A DNA stretch of 20,803 bases from Salpingoeca rosetta (GCF_000188695.1 NW_004754904.1:191650-212452), one strand, 5' to 3'. Counted from the stretch's first letter, positions 9,125-18,663 are shown. Notes: generated by a model not told the origin, from the sequence alone. Numbers and translations: made by a program.

Positions 9125-10678
9125 ATGACAATGGTGGTGATGGAGAAGAAGAAGGATGACCGTGAGGAGGCAGCACCACCACCAGCCACGGTGCAGCACA
9201 GACGGTGTGGGTGCAAAGGAGTTCGCACGTGTCTCCTATGTTCACCGCGGGACGAACAAGAGGTGCATACACCTGTGCTTGACAGCAATTGGCTGCGTAC
9301 TTTTTGTCATCATCACGTCAGAGTGCTCACTCGCTCACACTCATCTTCACACACACACACTCAAGGTTACACTCACACTCTCACTCACACTCACACACAC
9401 ACACTCCCTCTCTCTCACACACTCTCATTCACACAGGTGTCTGCACCACACGTGCAATACCGGTGGTGTGAGGCATGTGGAAAGTTGCGCATTATGCCTC
9501 CAGGTGATGTGCCGTGCACCGGAGCCTCCACATGTGCCTCTGCAGAGTCGCTTGGCCTTCCCGCCTTCGAAGGTGTGCATGTATTTCGCGAGTTTGTGAC
9601 AGCAGACGAGGAGCAGGCGCTTCTCTCCCAAATGGACGAATGGCCGTGGAAGCTTTCCCAATCCGGCCGCTGGAAGCAGGTGCGCGCGCGCGTGTGTGTA
9701 TGTACGTATGCGTGTGTGTGTGTGTGGTGGGGAAAGGATTGGTTGGTTGGTTGGTTGTTTTTGTCGTTGCGCAACCATGTGTGTGTGTGTGTGTGACATT
9801 GCGTGCCACCGTGCGCGTGTCTGTGTACGCTCATAAGTAACAAATGGTTCCTTGCTTATTCTATGCTCGCTGTCATGTGATGAAATGATGTGATGGAACA
9901 GGACTTTGGCCCAAAGGTCAACTTCAAACGCAAAAAGGTCAAGGTTGGCAACTTCACGGGACTACCATCCTCATCCCGCGACCTGGTTGCGCGAATGCAG
10001 GCTCTCCCATGCCTCCAGGTGCGTGCGCCTGCGTTGATCGCTGTTGTACATCACCAGCCTAGCCCTTGTCTGCCCGACGCTCTTCTGTCCCTTTGAGCTG
10101 ATCCCGCTTTGCCCACACTGAAACAAACCATCTTGGCAGGACTTTGAGCCTGTGGAGCAGTGCCACCTCGACTACCGGCCAGAGCGCGGCGCAGCCATCG
10201 ACATGCACTTTGATGACGACTGGTGAGCGTCATGGTCGTGAGACACTTGCACGTGCTGTTGTGACACAACGTCGTGGCCACGAAAAGCACCAACTGTTCG
10301 TGCGGTTCGCTTCATTCACTTCCTGACTCCATTCACTTCCTGGCTGCGTTCACTTTCTGGCTGCTCGCGGTTGTGCAGGATCTGGGGCGAGCGCCTGGTT
10401 ACGGTTAACTTGCTGTCCGAGACGCGGCTGAGCTTTGAGCATCCACAACACGAAGGAGCACAGGTGTATGTGGTGCTGCCGGCACGCAGTCTTGTGGCTG
10501 TGCAGGGGAGTGCGCGGACGCAGTGGAAGCATGCCGTTCATCGCGGCGCAATCACAGACCGGCGCATTGCAGTCACGCTCAGGTGAGCTGGTTGGTGTGA
10601 TTGTGCGTGCGTGTGTGTGTGTGTGCAGGTGTGTGTGTGTGTGTGCAGGTGCGTGTGTGTGTGTGTGTGTGCAGGTGT

Positions 10679-10719
<41 letters not shown>

Positions 10720-11073
10720 CGTGGCACCGCCACCTTGCCTCTTTCTCTTTCTCTGTCTCTCCATCCCCCTCCCTCTCTCCGTCTCTGTGTCTGTCTGTCA
10801 TCGTCGCTCTCTTTGCTCGCTCTCTTTGCTCGCTCTCTTTGCTCGCTCTCTTGACTCGCTGCGTTTGTTGCGGCCGTGAACATTTCAAACGTGCGCTCAC
10901 TCCCTTACACCCCGCACTGTCCCTCCCCCCCCCCTCCAACTCCCTGCTTTGCACCACCACCACACGGCAACAGAGAGCTTGGCCCCGACTTTGTTGCGGG
11001 TGCCGGTCGTGCAGAGGAAGGGCGCCACCTGTTGGACATTGCGCACACATTCAAGGGCACGCCACTGCCGTGA
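9125..11073 (+). CDS. ALKBH4: ALKBH4-type Fe(II)/2-oxoglutarate dioxygenase, 6 exons, 294 aa
   Basis: Exons: 9125-9262, 9437-9679, 9902-10018, 10140-10222, 10379-10582, 10974-11073; 885 nt with stop TGA at 11071. The N-terminus carries RRCGCKGVRTCLLC, the ALKBH4 signature (human RECGCKGIRTCLIC), and a second Cys pair C57/C60, possibly metal-binding. Conserved blocks follow: WKLSQSGRWKQ, DFGPKVNF, PVEQCHLDY, WGERLVTVNLL. The iron ligands are H189 and D191 (HFDDDW) and H245 (QWKHAVHR); R256 and R262 (R-x3-T-x-R) fit 2-oxoglutarate binding. Human ALKBH4 demethylates monomethyl-lysine of actin and has also been linked to DNA N6-methyladenine; which substrate applies here is unknown. Length is close to human (302). 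Start alternatives are the in-frame ATG at 9131, with better context, and an open frame running upstream. R262 is split by intron 5. It is convergent with gene 4. Confidence 0.95.
9263..9436 (+). other. ALKBH4 intron 1: 174 nt, multiple of three, no in-frame stop
   Basis: Donor GAG|GTGCAT, acceptor cattcacacag. The sense strand holds TCACAC/CACA repeats (about 9345-9432). Retention would insert 58 residues rich in His and Thr between the two Cys pairs without breaking the frame. The spliced form matches the human spacing, so I treat it as an intron. Confidence 0.7.
9683..9796. repeat. GCGC/GTGT repeats and TTGG repeat in ALKBH4 intron 2
   Basis: GCGCGCGC then GTGTGTATGTACG directly follow the 5' splice site at 9680. 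A (TTGG)n stretch is at about 9740-9756 and a second (GT)n at 9779-9794. Confidence 0.8.
10603..10720. repeat. GTGTGTGCAG-interrupted GT tract in ALKBH4 intron 5
   Basis: Blocks of (GT)n separated by GCAGGTG are followed by a GCGCGCGCG step near 10710-10720, beginning about 20 nt after the donor at 10583. Several CAG|GTG junctions occur inside the repeat and could act as decoy splice sites. Confidence 0.8.
10735..10857. repeat. Pyrimidine tract with four copies of a 13-bp unit
   Basis: CTCTCT-rich DNA leads into four 13-mers (GCTCTCTTTGCTC and one variant) at 10806, 10819, 10832 and 10845, all in ALKBH4 intron 5 upstream of the acceptor at 10973. Confidence 0.85.
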
Positions 11074-11125
11074 TTGCCCATCGACGACACTCACCAGCAT
11101 TGGCATCTTGTGCCCTCCCCGCACC

Positions 11126-11128
<3 letters not shown>

Positions 11129-11160
<32 letters not shown>

Positions 11161-11178
11161 CACACACACACACACACA

Positions 11179-11219
<41 letters not shown>

Positions 11220-11256
11220 ACACACACACAAAACACAACACACAAACACACACACT
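11129..11256. repeat. Interrupted (CA)n microsatellite
   Basis: CA repeats with small breaks (AACACA, ATACCC, CTCACA, AAACAC) lie just beyond the ALKBH4 stop codon, probably in or near its 3'UTR. Confidence 0.9.
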
Positions 11257-11537
11257 CTCTCTGTCATATTTGAGCTGTAGATCGCAGGAAGCCTTCGATC
11301 TTCTGTCTTCCTTTGCACTGTTCCGTGTGCAGTGTGTTTCTCTTTGTATTTCTGTTTGTGTACACACAGCTGAGCGACGCTTAACTAAACGAAATTGTGG
11401 ACAGCGAAAAGACGGCAACGTGTTGTGGACACACAAAACTACTACAGCAGCTAAAGCATGTACAAGGAACAACAAAGAGCGAAGGAACAGCCGCCGCCAA
11501 CACAGCAATTGTGAGACCAGCTAAAACGAACAGCACC

Positions 11538-11553
11538 AAAAAAAAAAAAAAAA
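11538..11553. repeat. A16 homopolymer
   Basis: A run of sixteen A on the plus strand in the convergent spacer, with purine-rich flanks. It could be a slippage product or a trace of a retroposed tail; nothing upstream identifies a source. Confidence 0.85.
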
Positions 11554-12296
11554 GGAAGGCGAAAGCGAAAGCGACGGTTGTGTATCGACATGTAAGGGTT
11601 GTGTTGTTGGGTCAGCATAGAGAAGCAGAGCCGAGGAACACTACAGGAAAAAAGGAAGAGGAGCAATTATGCAAGCGGTCAGTCAGACAGAAAAAGCATG
11701 AAAGCACAAAGTGAGGCAAGGGCGACAGGGGGAAGAGAGAGGGAGAAGGCTGAAGAACAAGCCCGCACAGGCGACAAGTACAGGCATGATTGAGCTGAGA
11801 AACGAAAAAGGAAATGAGTGTCGTGGTGACACGTTGATTGGAAGAAGAAGATGAGCAAGACGTATGTGCTTCAACCCAAGCGATGATAACAAGCAAAACA
11901 GAGAGAGAGTGTGTGTGTGTGTCTGTGAGAGTGAGAGTGTGAGAGAGAGAGTGTGTGTGTCTGTGAGAGTGAGTGTGAGAGAGAGTGTGTGTGTCTGTGA
12001 GTGTGAGTGTGTATGTACGCGTGCGTACGTTGTGTGTTTTGTGTTTTGTGCAATGTGAGTGTGTTTTTTTGTGTCAAAGAGGAAAAGGGTAGGTGCAGAT
12101 GTCCACTGGACAGGAAAGCCAGTGTGCCGACGAGGAAGAGCAGCAGCAAAGGAAAACAAGGCAGCGTGGGGGTGGCAGCCGGGAAAACAAGACGAAGAAG
12201 AGCGACAATGAGGGCTGCTCGGGGATGCGTTGGTGTTTGATGGTGCCTAGAGTCGAGAGGTGTGGGTGCATGTATGCTTTTTTGGGATGCAGTGAG

Positions 12297-12480
12297 CTGG
12301 AAGGGAACCAGCCCACCGACCAGCCAAGAAAAAAACAACTGCACCACCGGTCATCGACATCCATGGGCGCAGCACCAGTCCTGTCCCCGTCAGCCGCGTA
12401 CATCGCCGTGATCGTGTGCGGTAACGTAACACTACCGCCAATCGCTTTGTCAAGCATCCACGTCGGCCACTCGTACTCAC
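12297..12480 (-). other. Probable 3'UTR intron of gene 4 (184 nt)
   Basis: On the minus strand, 60 nt after the gene 4 stop codon, there is a near-perfect donor, GCACT|GTGAGTACG (intron begins at 12480). A strong acceptor, tggttcccttccag, ends at 12297. The interval has an open frame in one minus-strand phase with protein-like composition, but splicing it out explains the sites better. Confidence 0.5.
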
Positions 12481-12540
12481 AGTGCGCCAAACCAACCATC
12501 CAGCCGCCAACCAAACCAAGCATGCGCGAGCACGCCCCGC

Positions 12541-14220
12541 TTAGATGGTGAGCAGGAGGACAACGTCTTCCTCGCGCATGGCAATCTCTGCGGGCTGCAG
12601 GCTGTGCCGCTCAAGGGCGAGGGCCAGGTCCTGGTTGCTGGCAATGGCGTTGCGGATGGTGTCGTTGGCAACCGCCATGATGCGGGCCGTGATGGCCTTC
12701 TTCACCGCAGGCAGGTCGCGGTACGACACGAGCGGCAGGTTCACCGCGTGCAGGTGGCCGGCAACGCGCAGGAAGCGGATCCTAAACGGCACCTGCGGCG
12801 CGCCAGCTTCCCCAGCACCGAGGCCACGCGCAGCTGACGACCCCGCCGCCAGAGAGGAAGAGGAGGAGGACGAGGACGAGGACACATCCATTGGCGCACT
12901 GCCCTGTTGATTTGCAGCTGTTGCTGGTGTTGGTGTTGTTGTTGTTGTTGTTGCTCCTGCTGTCGCTGATGGAGCAGCTGGCACTTCTTCAACGGCCGGC
13001 GCTGGCGGTGCACGCAACGATGATGACGACGACGACACCGGCAGCGCGCCCGACTTGTGCAGCGGTGACCCCGGCACGGGCGTCAGCGACACAGACCCGC
13101 GCTCCTGCTCCGGCTTGGGCTCCGGCTGTGGCTGTGACGATGAAGAAGCAGAGGTGGGCATTGTTGTCGGCATTGCCGCCGTCGTCGAAGTTGTTGCTGT
13201 TGTCATCATTGTGGGTGGCGCGGGAGTTGGCGGGTGCGTCGCAGCAGCGGTGACGGCGGCGTATGCGACCTGCTGGATCTCCGAGGTGGGGACGTAGCTC
13301 ATCACGCCGTTGCACACAACACGGCACCAATCTGAAGCAGCAAGAGAAGCACACGCGGCGCGTTTTGTGAGTTTTGAGTGTGACAGCATGGGGGTACCAT
13401 CACAATGAGCCGCACATTGCAAAGAACCACCCGACGCAAACAGCCAAACATCAAACATCAAGCTCTACAGCTCACACCAAGCACACCACACACACCAAAG
13501 ACAACCACGACCAAAACTAGTAGGACAGGTGCAGTGAGTCTGGACGGATTTCCCAATCACAGCAACAAAGCGAGACAAGAGGCGAAAACGCACCAATCTG
13601 GAGCCACAAATCAAGGAGCCGACAGACAGTTGGGTCCTTTGTACGCGCGGTCCACTCGGCCTCCATCTCCGCCCGGATGCGCACGCGCGTGGCCAGGTCC
13701 GTCGCCTGCGCAGGCTGACGCGCCTTTGTCTCGAACACAGGAATGACTGATTTTGTGAGATGCGTTTTGCGGCAGGCGTTGCACAGCATAAACTTGTGGC
13801 GCATGCCTACGGCATAGCGTTCCTCCAGCTCCTTGGTCTTCCAGCACCCAAGGCAGAAGCCTGGTGCCGCAAAAACGTGGGGCAAAATAGGGGAGGAAAG
13901 GCGGGCCACAAAACAAAACAAATCATGAGCGTGAGTAAGTGAACGATTGAGAGGTAGCGTTTTGGGGGAGGGGGTGGAGGTGGCGTTGCGCTCTCCAGTA
14001 AGAGTGCAAGGTGGGCGTGTTCAAGAGCAACAACAACAACAAGCATAACAACAACAAGAGCAACAACAACAACAAGCATAACAACAACAAGAGCAACAAC
14101 AACAACAACAACAACAAGCATAACAACAACAAGAGCAACAACAACAACAACAACAACAACAAGAGCAACAACAAGAGCAACAACAACAACAACAACAACA
14201 ACAAGAGCAACAACAAGAGC

Positions 14221-14279
<59 letters not shown>

Positions 14280-16585
14280 CGCCGACGAAATAAGGTCGTA
14301 CCTCGTGTGGACTGGCGCTTTTGCCCCCGTCGGGTGGTCTTGCCACTCCCAGGCGTGCCTGTGCTACTGCTGCTGCTGGCGGCGGCGGTGGCGGCGGCGG
14401 TGGCTGCTGCGCGGCCTGCGGTGCTGTGCTTCATCACAGACGATGGAGTGCCTGCAAAGGGGGCGGTGGCGGGCTTGGTGGCCGTGGATGGCTGTGTGGA
14501 TGAAGACTGCATCCCAGCAAGCATATGCGCCACATTCACTTCCTCAGACGAGTGCTGCATATTTTGTTGGTGGCTCTGCTGCTGCATATTTTGCTGCTGC
14601 TGCTGCTGCTGGTGCTGGTGGTGCTGTGGGGTGAGGTGCTGCTCGTGCTTGATTGGAACATGCATGCTCGGCCGGAACATGCTCGGTTGTTGCGGCGGCT
14701 GCTGCTGTTGCTGTACTTGCGGGAGGAACCGCGGGCGCATGCCGTACAAGCCTGGCATGTGCTGCTGGTGGTGCTGCTGCATGAAGGGCGACTGCTGGCT
14801 CCCCGGTGCATGCGGGATCAGGCCAACAGGCGCCTGCGCATGCGCGTGTGCGGACGGGTACATGGCAAATGCGGTGCGCTGCTGTGTCGGCGCAACCCGC
14901 GGCACAAACCCTTGTGGCGGCGTCTGCTTCTGTTGCAGCTGTTGCAGCTGCTGCTTCGCTGGTAGCTGGTGGCGCGGTGGTGCGGTGGGTGCGACAGGCG
15001 GCGCTCGTGCCGGTGCCTTGCGGCCACTTTCGCTCTCACTGTCACTATCGCTGCTACTGCTGCTATCACTGCTGCCGCTGCTGTCATCGCTTGATGCGGA
15101 TGATGAGGAAGATGACGAGGATGAGGAAGACGATGATGCGCGATGGCGAGTGTGGCTGTGGCTGCGGCTGCGATGGGACGCCTTGCTGCCGCCAACACGG
15201 CTGCTATGGCCGCGGATCTCTGCCTCGTCGTCATCGTCGTCCCCGACCTCGTCGTCGCTGCCACTGCGGCTGCGGCTGCGGCTGCCGTCGCCCTGCTTGC
15301 TGTCTGTGTCGCTCACGTAGGACGAGCTGCGCCTCTGTTGTCCGCGTTGTGGCTCCTCAGCGGCCTTGGCGCCCGTGCTGGTGCTGTTAGCGGTCACGTC
15401 CCCGCCTTCACCACCACCACCACCACCACCAGCAATGGCACCGGCAGAGACGCTGGCAGAGCGGCGTCTGTCGTGTTTGTGCTTCCTGTGCTTCTTGTTG
15501 GCCTTTTTCGTCTTCTTCTGCACCTTCTTTTTGCTCGCCTTGTCCTTGTCCTTGTGCTTGTGCTTGAGTGTGCCGGGCGCTGGGGTTGATTGGGACGGCA
15601 GCTCTGCCGCTGGCTGCTGCACGCCGCTGATGCCTGCGTGCGCGGTTACGCCCGGGCCCGTAACACCGGCCGACGGTTGTTGCGCAACGGTGCTCATCTG
15701 CATCTGTTGGCTGTGCCCCTTCTTCTTCCTGCTGGGGCTGCTGCTGTTGTCTGCGCTCTCGTGGTCGTGGTCGTCGTGGTCATGGTCGTGGTGGTGGTGG
15801 TGCCTGTGCCTGTGCTTGTGTCTGGATGAGGGGGAGGATGAGGCGTGGCGGTGGTGCTTTTTTGCGTGCTTGCGCTTGCGCTGCGGGGATTTCATGGCGG
15901 ATGGTGACGGGGCGGCTGGCGCACCTTCCGCTGCACCCACAGGCATGGAGGTGGTACCAGTGGTGGTGGGTGTGGTTGCCGGGGTGGCGGCGGCTGTGGT
16001 GGTTGCAGCGGCCATGGCAGAGGAAGAGGAGGATGCCATCTTGCCTTGATTTGCCGCCACAGGCTGTTGTTGCTGCTGGGAGGAGGGTGTGGCCGCTGGC
16101 ATGGCTGATGACGACATGGCGGAGGGCGTGGTGACAGGCACGGCCTCCGTGTCCGGCTCGAGCTTTGGCTTCTTCTGCTGGCCGGTGGTATCAGGGAAGG
16201 CGTCCGCGATAGAGCGCGTGTGCCGTATCCCCACATCCAAACACCGCTGGTACAAGCAGCCAAAGCAGTGGCGGACGCTGAGCAGGCCTTGGGATAGCAA
16301 GCACGCGGGCGGCGCGGCGTGCGTGCGGTAGGTGGGGTGATCAATTGCTGTCAGAAAAAACTTGATGCAGTAGGTGCACACGTATTCCTTCTCAGGTGCA
16401 CAGCTTTCCATTTCGCTGCGGTCATACTCCATAGCACATGCGCCACACCGTAACCTGACGGGCGGCGGGCCCTGCTGTTGTGGGTGCTGCGGGTGCTGCA
16501 TCCGCATGCCTGGCTGGTGTGACATGAGCTGGTGCTGCTGGTTGGTCTTAGGGGGACCTGAAAAGCTAGACGCGTGTCCGGACAT
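12541..16585 (-). CDS. Unrecognised zinc-module protein with long SR/His/Gln-rich middle, 3 exons, 1113 aa
   Basis: Exons (minus): 14302-16585, 13594-13860, 12541-13331; 3342 nt, phase 1 at both junctions. I do not recognise the family. Residues 47-122 hold C47/C50, C70/C73 followed by IKFF, C95, and C107/C110/C115 in HCFGCLYQRCLDVGIRH, an order like a nuclear-receptor DNA-binding domain but with altered spacing. The middle is disordered: His-rich (about 250-270), Lys-rich (about 336-372), Ser/Arg and acidic (about 428-530), Gln-rich (about 650-685). Residues 763-795 form another zinc module (C764/C767, C788/C791 in FMLCNACRKTH). The last 85 residues are compact, FRIRFLRVAGHLHAVNLPL to VVLLLTI, possibly PB1- or ubiquitin-like. 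A nuclear, regulatory role is inferred. The start is the first Met after an in-frame stop at 16682; an acceptor-like ctgacaccag before 16650 suggests a 5'UTR intron. Confidence 0.8.
13332..13593 (-). other. Gene 4 intron 2
   Basis: Donor CAGATTG|GTGCGT at 13593, acceptor cttgctgcttcag ending at 13332, phase 1. The join creates Asp in WLQ-I-D-WCRVVC. The sense strand is T/G-rich but without a long microsatellite. Confidence 0.8.
13861..14301 (-). other. Gene 4 intron 1, dominated by a GTT repeat
   Basis: Donor CACGAG|GTACGA at 14301, acceptor tttgcggcaccag ending at 13861, phase 1. The join gives RQSTR-G-FCLGCW. Reading through it would produce long Cys, Leu or Val runs, clearly artefactual. 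Confidence 0.85.
14024..14280. repeat. (AAC)n array with AAGAGC and AAGCAT interruptions (about 257 bp)
   Basis: Plus-strand AAC triplets are interrupted by AAGAGC and AAGCAT in a semi-regular higher-order pattern, ending in about 20 uninterrupted triplets (14221-14280). On the gene 4 sense strand it is (GTT)n, starting soon after the 5' splice site at 14301. Confidence 0.92.
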
Positions 16586-17324
16586 GGCCTGGCACGTTGG
16601 TAGCGGCGGCGGCGGCGGTGCTGCTGCTACTGTTGTTTGGACCGCCGAGCCTGGTGTCAGAAGCAACCAGTCAAAACAAAGTCAGCGAGGCGGACACGAG
16701 GTCCAGGTGTTTTGGGGAGAGGTGGGTGGGTAGGGTGAGCGAGCAGCTGAGAGAGAGAGAGAGAGACTTGGAAACAAAACGGAGAATGGGAGGGGGGATG
16801 TGTGGAAGTGTGTGTGTGTGTGTGGGGGGGGCAGAGGTAGCCCCCGAAGAAGTGAAGAGAACAGGCAGAGGGAGAAAGGAAGTCGCTGGCGTTGTCGACA
16901 AAACACAAACAAACAAACACACAAAACAAAGGGGGTGGGATGGGAAAGTGTGGACAAGACAAGACTTCAGAAGTCACAAAGAAGACAAAGAAGAGGTCGG
17001 TCAGGTGCAAGGGTGACCAAGAGGGAGAAAACAAACCAAACAAGCGGAGCGCGAGAGCAATGGGTGGGTGGACAACACCCCTTGCAGAAACTCGACACAG
17101 TCGCTCACAAGACTGAAAGGAAGGGCACAAGAAGGTAAGGCGGCTGCTTGCTGGTGAGGGGGTTGGTGTTGCTGGTGGTGCGTGGTGCTGTGTTGTTCCT
17201 ACGGGGAAACAAAAGCTCAAGTTGCGGATGGGAGACGGGCTGCTTGTGTGCTGTGAGTGAGGGTGGGCTGGGTTTGCTGTGTGCGTGAAATGAAGAGGCG
17301 GAAACGGCCGGTTGCTGGTGGTGC

Positions 17325-17340
17325 GATCGATCGATCGATC
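17325..17340. repeat. (GATC)4
   Basis: Four perfect GATC units, self-complementary, in the upstream region of gene 4. A chance microsatellite is the simplest explanation. Confidence 0.85.
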
Positions 17341-18663
17341 TTGGAGACTCTCTCGACGATGACAAATGAGCAATAAAAGAGCCGGTATTGCGTGGTTGCC
17401 GAAGCGGATAAAGAACGCCAACACACACCCAACAAAGAAAACAAAGAAAGAAAGAAAGCATGTCATGTGACGAGACGGTGCAAGACACAAACCCACATGG
17501 GGGGGGAGGTGGATGGCCGGAAGCGAAAGACGGTGGATGCAACAGGGCGCAATTTCAAGGCAACGCCAGTGTTCTCAGAACAATGTGTTACAATACAAAC
17601 AACAACGGCCACGCGTGCATATGTGGTGGTTGGTTGCTGTGCGGCATTCGGAACCCCTTTGAAACGGAGGACGCAGCCGTGTGCGGAGAGAACGAAACAC
17701 ACAACCACAAGAATGTGCGTGCGCGCGCGTGTGTGTGTGGTGGTGGGTAGGTTGGACATTGCATTCCGCCACACCCAAGCAAGCTGGTTGTGTGTGTGCT
17801 TCTTGCCGCAAAGCCGGGTGCGGTTGCAGCAACGCAACACACACACACACACATGCACACACACACATGCACACATGCACCGTGCACGCCAATCAAAGAC
17901 ACAAGCGGCCGAACGCAGATGCAAGAGGAAGAAGAAGGTCAAGTGGGACGAAGGGTTTGGTTGGCTGGTTGGTGGGTGGCGTAGCCCGCCCAGAAAAGCC
18001 ACAAACGCACTCACACACGCACACACATACGCCGAAGGTTCTCGACAAGTATGTGAGAACAGAAGAGGCACGAAGGCCTGGAGGGAGAGACGCGGAGACA
18101 GAGAGAGACGTGGCAAGCAAGCGCGTGCCATATCTGGCAGGATGACATCAACGGCATGCATAGTTGCGTGTGTGTGTGTGTGTGTTTGGGCGTGTGTGTC
18201 GTGGTTGGCAGCCAGCCAGAAATAATTCAGAAAAAGGGGACAGTCGGAAGTGTCGAAGCACTTGGACTTGAAGAAAATTAAATAAAGACTTAGGGGAAAC
18301 ACCGGCTACGAGGCACCGAACACAAGGCGGCGTTGCGGGTGTTGGTGGCCAGTTGCTGATGGTGTGTTGGTGGTGTTGACCCACCAGCGACCACGCCTTG
18401 ATGGCTTGCATGCATGCAGCAGGCCAGCGGACGGGCAACACAACACACTCAAAAGCAAGCGCGACCACCACGCACGCGCACTCAAAACTTACAAGCAGAC
18501 ATCGGAGCAGGCAAGTCTTAAGCGCGTGATGGTGCGTGTGCGTGCGCGCGTGTGAACGGAGAGGGAACAAACCAACAAAGCCACTGGCTGGGTGCTTGAA
18601 GCAACAAACCAAGCACAAGCACAAGCAACAAAGCGTGACGTTTGTTGGTGGCTTGATGTGACA

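Larger units (their letters stand above)
11074..12296. other. Convergent intergenic region between ALKBH4 and gene 4
   Basis: This is the 3' side of both flanking genes. It contains (CA)n at about 11129-11256, an A16 run at 11538-11553, and TG/GA mixed repeats at about 11899-12015. I see no recognisable exon. Open frames on both strands reflect the scarcity of stop codons in repeat DNA. No clear AATAAA follows ALKBH4 within the first few hundred bases. Confidence 0.6.

Noticed and set aside
12340..12480. Protein-like minus-strand segment (EYEWPTWMLDKAIGG ... MDVDDR) and an equally plausible plus-strand frame
   Set aside because: It lies between a strong donor and acceptor just after the gene 4 stop and is best explained as a 3'UTR intron. 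Both strands look equally coding, so composition is uninformative.
14021..14301. Apparent poly-Cys, poly-Leu, poly-Val and poly-Asn coding around the AAC repeat
   Set aside because: These are frame translations of a trinucleotide repeat inside gene 4 intron 1. Strong splice sites in matching phase flank it.
16657..17496. A 279-codon minus-strand open frame upstream of gene 4
   Set aside because: It is a pyrimidine-rich tract read as Ser/Pro/Leu/Phe, better explained as 5'UTR, intron or promoter of gene 4.
17392..18225. A 277-codon plus-strand open frame
   Set aside because: Its composition follows CA/GT repeats, other frames and the opposite strand are equally open, and no domain is recognisable.
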